This document shows, one piece after another, positions 1 to 7,402 of a DNA stretch of 64,000 bases. The stretch's first letter is position 1. Each line of letters opens with the position of its first letter. The translations under genes and the position numbers were made by a program. The notes below the pieces were generated by a model that made no database searches, was not told the origin of the DNA, and worked only from the letters and a program-made list of their open reading frames with translations. Source of the stretch: Pseudidiomarina aquimaris (GTDB taxonomy: Bacteria; Pseudomonadota; Gammaproteobacteria; Enterobacterales; Alteromonadaceae); assembly GCF_003987395.1 (NCBI RefSeq), contig NZ_PIPT01000007.1, positions 1-64,000 of the forward strand, in the 5' to 3' direction.

Positions 1-101
1 AAAAGCCTCTTCAAGTCGCCCATCTTGAAAGTGTCCACTTCCCCTAAACTGACACAGACTTAATTAGAGTTTTCTGAGATGATAACCCTCAGAAGACGAA
101 A

Positions 102-371
102 ATGAAAAAATCAAAATTTAGCGAAACGCAGATTGTTTCGATCCTTAATGAAGCAGAGCAAGGTCGCAAGGTTGAAGAGATATGTCGCAAACATGGTATT
201 AGCTCTGCGACATATTATAACTGGAAGTCGAAGTATGGCGGTATGAGTGCCTCCGATCTGAAGCGCATTAAAGAGCTTGAAGAGGAAAACGCCAAGCTCA
301 AGCGGATGTTCGCCGATGTGAGTCTTGAGAATCAAGCGATTAAGGAACTTTTTTCAAAAAAGGGCTGGTGA
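102..371 (+). CDS. IS3-family transposase OrfA
   Basis: This 89-residue protein is the DNA-binding half of an IS3-family transposase. Residues 1-50 form a helix-turn-helix of the HTH_Tnp_1 type, with the usual spacing around EEICRKHGISSATYYNWKSK. Residues 55-85 are a leucine-zipper-like coiled coil ending in the family's typical Lys-rich tail. The length is normal for OrfA. The stop lies just after an A6G run, where ribosomes of such elements shift -1 to make the OrfAB fusion. Because orfB is cut off here, no active transposase is expected. Confidence 0.85.
   Translation: MKKSKFSETQIVSILNEAEQGRKVEEICRKHGISSATYYNWKSKYGGMSASDLKRIKELEEENAKLKRMFADVSLENQAIKELFSKKGW
356..362 (+). promoter_or_regulatory. 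Programmed -1 frameshift slippery site (A AAA AAG)
   Basis: The heptamer A AAA AAG lies in the correct phase with orfA (zero-frame codons AAA at 357 and AAG at 360). This is the canonical slip site of IS3-family elements. A -1 shift here reads GLVTDEKRDCAAFLV, a typical OrfB N-terminus, before the element breaks off. It is now a relic because the downstream frame is truncated. Confidence 0.7.
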
Positions 372-522
372 CAGACGAGAAGCGAGACTGTGCTGCCTTC
401 CTGGTTAAATTTGGCCTTTTTGAGTTTCAAAAACTGACCTTTCCGCTGAAATAACACCATATTTTCAATGAGATTTCTTTTTTTGTGACAGGCCCCGCGA
501 GGGCGAAGCTTTGAATTCAAAA

Positions 523-1005
523 TTACAGCACTACACTTTGGAGTAAAATATTGTCCTTACAGGTAGTTTCGAGCTTTGTCCTCGTGCAGCTTCTAAAACT
601 TTTAATAAACTCGGTTATCAATACTTTATCATCAGAGGACATAGAAATATTGAGATCAACGGACGGGACTCTGCTGTCCGCTGGCTCGATCAAAATTCGA
701 TGATGTTGGTTATCAACTTTCAACGCTGAAACTAAATAACCATTGACACTCTCTTTTGAAAGATAGGCTCCTTCATAATCAAAAGAAGCAGGGTGATACC
801 CCAAATAAATATTAACCTCATCTTCACTACTAAGTTTTATTTCATAAAAGCTAAAGTCCACTTGAGAAGTATACTTATACTCATCACCAGATTTCATTCC
901 AAAGCAAGCTGTCCCGATGAAGACATTACAATAAGGATACAGCTTAGCGCTCGCACAAGTAGAGGCAGTCATCAAAATTAAAATTGACGCGAAAAGACTT
1001 TTCAT
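523..1005 (-). CDS. Small secreted protein of unknown function, candidate immunity protein
   Basis: The product is about 160 residues. It begins with a clear Sec signal peptide (MKSLFASILILMTASTCASA) followed by a Cys-containing mature part (YPYCNVFIGTACFG, plus two more Cys near the C-terminus), which suggests disulfides in the periplasm. I chose the ATG at 1005 because AGAGG lies 7 bases upstream and overlaps the alternative ATG at 1020. No family is recognised. It sits directly downstream of a likely displaced Rhs toxin tip (1064-1237). In Rhs loci that position is normally held by the cognate immunity gene, so immunity is an inference from position only. Confidence 0.6.
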   Translation of the reverse strand: MKSLFASILILMTASTCASAKLYPYCNVFIGTACFGMKSGDEYKYTSQVDFSFYEIKLSSEDEVNIYLGYHPASFDYEGAYLSKESVNGYLVSALKVDNQHHRILIEPADSRVPSVDLNISMSSDDKVLITEFIKSFRSCTRTKLETTCKDNILLQSVVL

Positions 1006-1063
1006 AACTTTACCTCTCATTCTTTGCCCAATTCACATGACTCTTTATAGCTTCTTTAATATT

Positions 1064-1237
1064 TCAACTATTTGGTTGCGCCGGACTAAAATGCAGACTT
1101 TCTGACCAATATTGTCCACTTATACGGATATAGTATGCTCGACTGTCTTGTCCATATGTCGCAGCTTTATCTTGTTTACTAGTATGTTTGTAGTCTCCAA
1201 ATTGATCGCCCCTGTAGCTCTCCGTCTCGGGGAGCAG
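1064..1237 (-). pseudogene. Probable displaced C-terminal tip of an Rhs-type toxin (fragment)
   Basis: On the minus strand an open frame of about 57 codons without a start codon runs from the stop of the upstream small membrane gene to a TGA at 1066-1064. It encodes a protein-like tail containing GQDSRAYYIRISGQYWSES. It lies between two immunity-like genes on the same strand, as expected for an orphan toxin tip left behind when a new Rhs tip was inserted upstream. The family is not recognised, and a short open frame can occur by chance, so this call rests mainly on arrangement. Confidence 0.4.
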
Positions 1238-1528
1238 TCATTTTTTTGTTCGAAAGATCTTACTGATCAATTTGACATCTAATATACAGGCAATAGCTAC
1301 ACCAAAAATGTACGAAAGCCAATAAGTATTGGTGGTTAGTGACTCAATTTTAAGAGCTACAAGGAATTGCTCAGAAAGACCTATAAGAGCAGACAAGCAC
1401 CAAGTTAGAATCAAAAAGGCTAGGGAGAAAATTGAATCGTCGTACTGCATTTCAGTAACCTTGACAATGTAACTACCGATCGCGCCGAAAGCTGTTAATA
1501 ATGTTATCGGATACCTTAAAATTCTCAT
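1238..1528 (-). CDS. Small membrane protein, candidate immunity protein of the Rhs tip
   Basis: This 96-residue protein has about three hydrophobic segments (residues 5-22, 34-52 and 68-88) and a basic C-terminus (KIFRTKK). It would be an inner-membrane protein. Its ATG overlaps the stop codon of the upstream Rhs fragment by four bases (ATGA), so the two are translationally coupled. In polymorphic-toxin loci the gene right after the Rhs C-terminus encodes the immunity protein, and membrane immunity proteins often protect against toxins that act in the periplasm or membrane. No sequence family is recognised, so the role is inferred from linkage. Confidence 0.6.
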   Translation of the reverse strand: MRILRYPITLLTAFGAIGSYIVKVTEMQYDDSIFSLAFLILTWCLSALIGLSEQFLVALKIESLTTNTYWLSYIFGVAIACILDVKLISKIFRTKK

Positions 1529-3057
1529 GGTTTTTCAAACTCTTTTTTATCGAGTGGCTTGTCATACCCTGGTGTCGATACGGTAGGGGTAGGCGGAGTT
1601 GCTCCAACTGCCTTCAAGATTCCTGAAACATAAGAATTTGAGTTATTGCCCTCTTCCGAACTACTCGGGAAAAAGTCATAGTCAGCCTTATCGTCATAAT
1701 TTCCATCTAACTCGAAAAGTTTATCAATAAACTCATCTTCATTCTTAAACGAGCTAGGAACCTTAACATCTAAGCCGCCAGAGTGAGGTGCAGCATCTGC
1801 CTCTCTATTGATATTACTAACTAAATTTTCACCCAGAAATCCTTCTGGGCCTGCTCCTAATGTGGCATATCTTTTTCCATCAGAGTCAAAATTTGAGAAT
1901 ATGCTTTTATCTAATCCGTTCTGGTTGTCAGGTTTTATTCTGATTAAGGTATGAGAGTGGCCGAAGGCTACTTCATGCCATTGTACTTTAATCTCTCTAC
2001 CATCAGGGTCAGTATACTTATATGGGTTGTTATTCGCATAGGTATAACGATTAAACCCTTGAACACCTTGGAGGCTTACTAGGTGACCAATAGAGCCAAC
2101 GGGATCATTGCTGTAAAACCGCCCAATCACTGGATCATAGTATCGTGCCTGCATATAACTCAAGCCGGTCGCATCATCTTTAATATGCCCGGTAAAGCCA
2201 GCTAAGTCTTGATTGGCAGAGACGTCATTAAGTGCTTCGCCGTAAGGCGTGTAGGCTTCCTGCCAGAGGATCGCACCGCTGCTGTCCGTTCCACTTTGCG
2301 CACTACCAAGGCTGTCGTGATGTAAATACGTCACGGCGTTATTGGTAATGCGTGCTAACGTGCCCTGTGCCCCGTGAATGTAATCCGTACTTTTGCCAGC
2401 ATCGCGTTTATCGACATACACTAGCTGGCCGGCTTGGTCGTAGACGTTGTATATCGTCGCGCCATTTACAGTTTGTTTGACGCGTTTAAGATTGCCATCG
2501 TAAACATAGTTGCCGCTACTACTGCCACTAACGCCAATAGGCTGGTTCTCAGCATCATAGCTAAACTGCAAGGCGCCGGCGGCGGTGACATTGCCGCGAC
2601 TGTCGTAGCTAAAGCTGCGCAAGCCAGAAGCGCCAGAGTCGTCACTTGTCACTAAGCGGTTCACGCTATTGTAGCTCAAGCCGACCGTACGCGAACCGAG
2701 CTGTTTCTGGCGCAGGTTACCTAGGGCATCGTAGGTATAGCTGCCACTTCCCCACAGACCACTGGCGCTAACCAAGCGACTGAGTCCGTCATAGCTATTG
2801 GCGCGTGAATTGCTCGGCACCGCGGCGTCGGTCAGTTGGGTTAAGTTGCCTCGCGCATCGTACGTCATGGACTGGTCAAGCGCGATCTGTGCGCCATCGC
2901 TTACATAAAGCTGCTGCGGTAAGCCGCGTGCATTCAGTGCTTGTGTAAACTGATGACCGTTAGCGTAAACAGCCTGAGCTAGACTGCCGTTCGCATGATA
3001 ACTCATGCTTGAAGCCAACAGTGCGCCGTTATTGCGCACCGTTAAAGGGCGACCCAA
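1525..3057 (-). CDS. Rhs protein C-terminal fragment with variable toxin-like tip
   Basis: The 510 residues carry YD/Rhs repeats (YDARGN, YDALGN, YDSRGN, YDAEN) and then the Rhs core ending in YMQARYYDPVIGRFYSNDP. After the conserved DPDG boundary a tip of about 155 residues follows with HEVAFGHSHTLIRI, ATLGAGPEG and NSNSYVSG; the His and NSNS blocks could be catalytic, but the tip is not assigned to a toxin family. Full-length Rhs proteins exceed 1000 residues. Here the frame is open only to about 3096 and has no ATG, only a TTG at 3057, so the N-terminal cage and any secretion domain are missing. It is an orphan or silent rhs cassette unless recombined. Confidence 0.8.
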   Translation of the reverse strand: MGRPLTVRNNGALLASSMSYHANGSLAQAVYANGHQFTQALNARGLPQQLYVSDGAQIALDQSMTYDARGNLTQLTDAAVPSNSRANSYDGLSRLVSASGLWGSGSYTYDALGNLRQKQLGSRTVGLSYNSVNRLVTSDDSGASGLRSFSYDSRGNVTAAGALQFSYDAENQPIGVSGSSSGNYVYDGNLKRVKQTVNGATIYNVYDQAGQLVYVDKRDAGKSTDYIHGAQGTLARITNNAVTYLHHDSLGSAQSGTDSSGAILWQEAYTPYGEALNDVSANQDLAGFTGHIKDDATGLSYMQARYYDPVIGRFYSNDPVGSIGHLVSLQGVQGFNRYTYANNNPYKYTDPDGREIKVQWHEVAFGHSHTLIRIKPDNQNGLDKSIFSNFDSDGKRYATLGAGPEGFLGENLVSNINREADAAPHSGGLDVKVPSSFKNEDEFIDKLFELDGNYDDKADYDFFPSSSEEGNNSNSYVSGILKAVGATPPTPTVSTPGYDKPLDKKEFEKP

Positions 3058-3097
3058 GCCATCGTTGCTAAGTTTTATTGTTAATTTATTTGGTAAC

Positions 3098-3504
3098 TAA
3101 CGTAACAAGTAACATCACAAAAAAACAAATCAACTGTTGATTCACACTTGGTAGGATTTTTTTACCTCAAGACTCAGGTTTTAGGTCGATGATTGAGATT
3201 TTTTGTCGCAAGGCAAAGGTCAAAAATAGTGGGTTATAGGGGAGGTGTTCTGTGACCAGTTTTGTCGTTAAATGGTCTCAAAAGGACGAATATTTTATAG
3301 AAAGAAAAAACAGCAACACCATTTGAGCCCCTACCACGCCCAGCTTTGTCAATTTACCACGGTAACGGTGACTGCCCTCCGGAGGCAGAGGCCGCAGGTT
3401 CCTGAAAGTTCAAGAAGAAGTGTTAGAGATGTGTTTTATTGACATTGCGTAGAACCATGGATACTTTAGCATTTCAACTAATTTTTAACAGGTAGTTTAC
3501 CTAG
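3098..3504. other. Non-coding stretch at accessory/core boundary
   Basis: About 400 bases without a convincing gene on either strand. The only recognisable content is the 32-bp tRNA-Arg(CCG) fragment at 3370-3401. The promoter of the following secreted-protein gene presumably also lies near its right end. I see no integrase gene, inverted-repeat terminator or repeat array here. Confidence 0.5.
3370..3401 (+). tRNA. Partial tRNA-Arg(CCG): anticodon arm to start of T arm (remnant)
   Basis: The 32 bases contain a perfect tRNA anticodon arm: stem CTGCC/GGCAG, 7-base loop CTCCGGA with anticodon CCG. A variable loop and the start of a T arm (GCAGGTTC) follow. This matches the corresponding part of gammaproteobacterial tRNA-Arg(CCG) as I recall it. 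The acceptor stem, D arm and the rest of the T arm are absent, so it is not a functional tRNA. Such fragments are typical attachment-site duplications left by integrative elements that target tRNA genes. Confidence 0.65.
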
Positions 3505-4272
3505 GTGTCTGCTTACTATAATAAACATTATCTTATCTTAGCTGCTGGGCTATTATCCTTCAGCTTGAAAACCCTTGCATCTCCGCTATTCAACGTTGCA
3601 GACCAAGTACAACCAGCGTCAAAAGTAGTTAAAGTGGTGACGATGACAAATGGGAAGTGGGGCTTACAGTTTAATGCTGATCCTAATCGCGCAACCGAAA
3701 CAACTGACGCTAGCCTGAGTCAAAAAATAGACCTGTACGAACTTGCCACCTACAGAAATACACCAGAACAATTTCCGTTGGATCTGGCGGAGGTCGTTAG
3801 CTATTACTATGCGTCTGAAACTCATCATTTTACATTAGCGATGAGATACCCGGATAGCGAATCTGAACTTGAGCAAATCATCTATGACTTCTGTATTTAC
3901 GACCTCGATCCAGCCGCAAAAACTCAGCTCTTTTGCAAATCCATGCATGTGCGCGTTAGCAAAGCTGAATTCATGAAATTATTAAAACAGTTCGGGGTCG
4001 ACTACAAGGTCGTTAGTGGCAGCGTTTCAAAAAAAAAGTTAAACGGCCAAGATGAAGCACTAGAAAGCACTAGCATAACTCCTTTATTTTTTACGGAAGG
4101 GGACGACAACACTACTCCACCAAGTGAAGAGGATCCGCTTCAAGACTATATTGACCAGCTAATGGAGGAGTTAAGAGAGCTTTGCGAGCCAGAGCTGTGC
4201 ATAGGGTACGGTTATGCCTTCACGAATAATAACCCGACGGGGACTACAGAGCTATTGAATAAGCTGTTATGA
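3505..4272 (+). CDS. Secreted protein of unknown function
   Basis: The 255-residue product begins at a GTG and has a Sec-type signal (hydrophobic stretch at residues 10-22, probable cleavage after LAS near residue 26). The mature part is rich in acidic residues and has four Cys (near residues 129, 144, 228 and 233), which suggests a periplasmic or exported protein. An acidic linker follows residue 195. I recognise no domain. It stands alone between the accessory region and the oxygenase gene on the other strand. Confidence 0.6.
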   Translation: MSAYYNKHYLILAAGLLSFSLKTLASPLFNVADQVQPASKVVKVVTMTNGKWGLQFNADPNRATETTDASLSQKIDLYELATYRNTPEQFPLDLAEVVSYYYASETHHFTLAMRYPDSESELEQIIYDFCIYDLDPAAKTQLFCKSMHVRVSKAEFMKLLKQFGVDYKVVSGSVSKKKLNGQDEALESTSITPLFFTEGDDNTTPPSEEDPLQDYIDQLMEELRELCEPELCIGYGYAFTNNNPTGTTELLNKLL

Positions 4273-4369
4273 GGTTGGGGTCGTTAAGTTGTCTCAACAA
4301 GCGTGTCGCGATTCAATGGAATAAGCAAAGAATGCTCAACGCAGGTAAAAAGCGAGCAGACTCAAGCTC

Positions 4370-5419
4370 TCAAACCCGACACTCGTCACAGATATCAGCG
4401 GTAGGCAATTGTGCGAAACTTTTCGCTAGGAGGTGACGCAATGGTTTGTCGCAGTAGTGCTTTTTGGTCACATGCGGGTGCGAGCGTAGGCGCCCTTTTA
4501 ACACGTTATTCCCTACGTCTGTCAGCAACGGATTGTTGGGGTCAATCGTCGGGCCCGATGCACGCGTTTTAAGTTCCGCTGGAAGGCTGAGCACCGGCAC
4601 TGTTGCCGAAAGCTGCGCCGCCATAAAGAAGGCAATCGAATAACGCTCAACGCCTTGGGTAGGACTTTCCACTTTGTGGTTAGTGGCTTTTAAGAAACCA
4701 TCGGAGGCCAGCTCTAGGAGCTCGCCAATATTGACGACAAGCGCGCCAGGAATAGGTTTCACGTCAATCCAATCGTTACCACGCTCCACCTTCAGGCCAC
4801 TCTGGCCGTCTTGCATGACTAAGGTCAGATAACCTGGATCTTTGTGCGCGCCCACCCCTTGCTGAACAGCTTCTTGGGCTGGATAGCGGATAAGTTTGGC
4901 ATGAGTATAGGGTTGCTCGCCGATGGTCGCATCGAGCGCGTTACGTTCAACACCCAACGACTCGCAGAGCTTCTGAAGTAGATTTACGGTGATGTGACTC
5001 ATGTCCTGCTGAAGCTGTAAAAGCGCAGGCTTGAGTGCTGGCATTGCGGTTGGCCACACATTGGGACCGATAAGTTTTTGCCACGGATAGCGCAGATCTT
5101 TCGTCGCCAGCGCTGGCTCTTCATTCATCCAATCAAATTGCTCGCGAGCATCGAGTCGACCTGCGGTCATCTCACTACCGACCGCGTTATAGCCGCGAAA
5201 ATGCGGCGAATGAATCATATCAACTTGCTGCTTGTCAGCATTTGAAAGCTGAAAGAACTCTTTGCTGAGCGTAAGGTACTGCTGCTGTTGATCGCTGTCC
5301 AGGCCGTGATCAACAAGATAGAAGAAGCCCACCTCACTTGCGGCATAACGCAATTGCGCCAGCCCTTCAGCAGAATCCAGCGATGTCATTGAAATAATCG
5401 GTAATGTCGCAGCGTGCAT
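4370..5419 (-). CDS. 2-oxoglutarate/Fe(II) oxygenase, isopenicillin-N-synthase-like family
   Basis: A 349-residue non-haem iron oxygenase with the N-terminal DIOX_N region (YLVDHGLD) and a C-terminal 2OG-FeII_Oxy jelly roll. The iron triad is visible as H-x-D in GAHKDPGYLTLV and the distal His in ATNHKVESP. The co-substrate-binding Arg-x-Ser is in ERYSIAFF. The length is normal for the family. The isopenicillin N synthase label describes fold only; there are no NRPS or beta-lactam biosynthesis genes nearby and the substrate is unknown. It is a stand-alone gene. Confidence 0.85.
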   Translation of the reverse strand: MHAATLPIISMTSLDSAEGLAQLRYAASEVGFFYLVDHGLDSDQQQQYLTLSKEFFQLSNADKQQVDMIHSPHFRGYNAVGSEMTAGRLDAREQFDWMNEEPALATKDLRYPWQKLIGPNVWPTAMPALKPALLQLQQDMSHITVNLLQKLCESLGVERNALDATIGEQPYTHAKLIRYPAQEAVQQGVGAHKDPGYLTLVMQDGQSGLKVERGNDWIDVKPIPGALVVNIGELLELASDGFLKATNHKVESPTQGVERYSIAFFMAAQLSATVPVLSLPAELKTRASGPTIDPNNPLLTDVGNNVLKGRLRSHPHVTKKHYCDKPLRHLLAKSFAQLPTADICDECRV

Positions 5420-5538
5420 AAGCGCTCCTATCGTTGCCTGTCGTCACGTATCATTTCGTGACGCATCTCACTATAGGCCGCTGCGGGCAATTTATGAACG
5501 AACCAATCTTTCTAACTTAGATTGTTTCGCTATAGCGC

Positions 5539-6282
5539 TTACCAGTAGTGCTCTACCGTGACATTCCCCGGCTTACGCCGTAAGTTTTTCGGTAAGCCTT
5601 TATCGGCGAGTACCTGCTTCGCGTCGCGGATCATGTCGGGATTGCCGCAAAGCATTACCTGAGCATTTGTATCCAACTTGTCGCCGAGCGCTTGCTCGAG
5701 TTGGCCATCAAGGATCAATGCCGGGATGCGACCACGCAATGCCCCCGTCGAATCCTCGCGGCTGACGACAGGTTGGTATGAGAGCTGCCCTGGGTGCGCG
5801 GCTACCCAATCGAGGATTTGCGCTTGATAGGCTAAATCGTTGGCGTAACGGACGGCGTGGATCAGGTGAATACGTTTAAAGCGCTCATACGGGATTTTCG
5901 TGCTAAGCATCGATAAATATGGGCCAATCCCGGTACCGGTAGAAATAAGCCACAAACTGTCGCCTTCCGGCACTTCGTTTAGCGTAAAAAATCCAGTTGG
6001 CGGCTGACTGACTTGAATTTCTTGCCCAGCGCGCAAGTCATGCAACTTAGGTGAAAACTCACCGTCATGCACACGGTTCACTAAAAAGTCGAGAATCGGT
6101 TCTTGCGGGCCGTTGACCAGTGAGTAGGCGCGCTGGAAGCGTTGCTCGCCCTCCTGCAGGCCTAAACGTACAAATTGCCCGGCGATGAACTCAAAAGGTT
6201 CAGGAACCTTGACGCGCAGGCTAAAAAGCTCGTTATTCCACGCATAGTTCTCAACGACTTCGCCAGTCATCCATTGGGCCAT
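5539..6282 (-). CDS. fpr: Ferredoxin/flavodoxin-NADP(+) reductase
   Basis: The 247-residue protein matches the length of bacterial Fpr. It has an FAD-binding beta-barrel with the RAYSLVNGP motif (RxYS) and a NADP-binding domain beginning at LISTGTGIGPYLSML. It ends in an aromatic residue (VEHYW), as is common in this subclass. It transfers electrons between NADPH and ferredoxin or flavodoxin in the cytoplasm and is often linked to oxidative-stress defence. It is transcribed alone, divergent from the lipoprotein gene at 6363. Confidence 0.9.
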   Translation of the reverse strand: MAQWMTGEVVENYAWNNELFSLRVKVPEPFEFIAGQFVRLGLQEGEQRFQRAYSLVNGPQEPILDFLVNRVHDGEFSPKLHDLRAGQEIQVSQPPTGFFTLNEVPEGDSLWLISTGTGIGPYLSMLSTKIPYERFKRIHLIHAVRYANDLAYQAQILDWVAAHPGQLSYQPVVSREDSTGALRGRIPALILDGQLEQALGDKLDTNAQVMLCGNPDMIRDAKQVLADKGLPKNLRRKPGNVTVEHYW

Positions 6283-6362
6283 GTTTTCACCTTTTGTGTT
6301 TCGTGTATCACTGAGCTAACTTTATTGATAGAGTACGCTTTTCTTTAATTCGGGGCTAGGTT

Positions 6363-7019
6363 ATGCGCGGGAAAATATGGCTAGTTGCAGTGTTAACTAG
6401 CATTGCCATCAGTGGTTGTGGTGAACAGCAAAACCGTTCAGTGGTGCGCTATTCGCAACCGCAAGTGTGCGAGTTTGCCGACACCTTAGCGGCCCTCGAT
6501 AGCGCGCAGCCCGATCCGAAGCAAATGCGCTTTTTAAATGAAACGTGGCGTAGCCTCGACCGCGAAGATCGCTTTCGCCCAGACGAAAAACGTGTCGCTG
6601 CCGAGCGTATGCAAGCACTCAATTATTACTTAGCGCAAGACACCTTACAGTTATTGGACAAAGTGCTGGGGATTACCGCAGAAACCTATGAAGAAATAGA
6701 AGCTCTACGCAGGTTTTCCAGCAACCCCAAAGAAATGAAAGTGCCTGATTCGATGATTCGTAATTACCGCAATGCGGTCCAAGCCTGTTGCGCCGATGCC
6801 GTGAGTCGCAATGCGACCGCGTTGTTGCGTGCCGACAAAGAATCGGGGTTATATGCAGTCGGCCGCCGCGCGTATTTTATGCAGCGCGACGTCAATGCCT
6901 TGCTCGATAGCGAACTTACGTTTGCCGACTATCGCCAGAAAATTGCCGCTGCCGCAGCGAAATTACCACCGGCGCCAGAGTTGCAGCTCAGTGCTGATTG
7001 GGTCACTTGCCGCAACTAA
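6363..7019 (+). CDS. Lipoprotein of unknown function
   Basis: The 218-residue product has a short signal with lipobox ISGC near residue 19, so it should be a lipid-anchored periplasmic protein. The mature part is mainly helical, with two adjacent Cys (QACCADAV, around residue 140) and a further Cys at the extreme C-terminus (TCRN). I do not recognise the family. It is convergent with ubiK, two bases away. Confidence 0.7.
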   Translation: MRGKIWLVAVLTSIAISGCGEQQNRSVVRYSQPQVCEFADTLAALDSAQPDPKQMRFLNETWRSLDREDRFRPDEKRVAAERMQALNYYLAQDTLQLLDKVLGITAETYEEIEALRRFSSNPKEMKVPDSMIRNYRNAVQACCADAVSRNATALLRADKESGLYAVGRRAYFMQRDVNALLDSELTFADYRQKIAAAAAKLPPAPELQLSADWVTCRN

Positions 7020-7021
7020 AA

Positions 7022-7273
7022 TTAATCTTTGCTATTCGCGTCTTGCTGCAGCTGCTGGATCTGCTGCTCTAACTGCTCTACGCGTTGACGCAAGCGCAAC
7101 AAAAGTTGCTGTTGGACGTCGAGCTCTTCGTGGGTGACCACGTCGAGTTTACCTAATTGCTGCTGCAGAATCGTTTTAATCCGCTGCTCTATGTTGCCAG
7201 CGAAGTCTTTTACGCCAGACGGAATGCTGTCGTTGATTTGCTTGGCGATGTCTTCAATTTTTTTCGCATCCAT
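7022..7273 (-). CDS. ubiK: Ubiquinone biosynthesis accessory factor UbiK
   Basis: An 83-residue protein of the BMFP/YqiC family. The N-terminal half is an amphipathic helix (IEDIAKQINDSIPSGVKDF) and the C-terminal half a coiled coil built of Leu/Gln heptads. UbiK binds UbiJ and assists the late, oxygen-dependent steps of ubiquinone synthesis in the Ubi complex. Length and both segments fit the family. The gene stands alone upstream of rep on the opposite strand. Confidence 0.88.
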   Translation of the reverse strand: MDAKKIEDIAKQINDSIPSGVKDFAGNIEQRIKTILQQQLGKLDVVTHEELDVQQQLLLRLRQRVEQLEQQIQQLQQDANSKD

Positions 7274-7402
7274 TTCAAACTCCTAGGGCGAATGTCGGAA
7301 TAGTCTTTTAGCTTAGCAGGAGTTTGCGCTAAAATCTGCTGTTCTGTCGTTCAGCCACTAGGCTCTGTTGATAACCTTCTGTTGATAACCCAAAGGAACC
7401 TC

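Larger units (their letters stand above)
32..404 (+). mobile_element. Truncated IS3-family insertion sequence (left part only)
   Basis: This is the left portion of an IS3-family element. A plausible left terminal repeat begins with TGTCC near position 32. It is followed by orfA and the first dozen or so codons of orfB, read in the -1 frame after a slippery site. Resemblance to an IS3 transposase stops near position 404, where a short unrelated tail runs to a stop at 452-454. The catalytic DDE domain and the right end are missing, so the copy cannot move by itself. Both boundaries are read by eye and are approximate. Confidence 0.6.

Noticed and set aside
4370-5419. Possible beta-lactam biosynthesis gene (isopenicillin N synthase)
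   Set aside because: Only the fold is shared. There is no ACV synthetase or other pathway gene, and neighbours are housekeeping genes.
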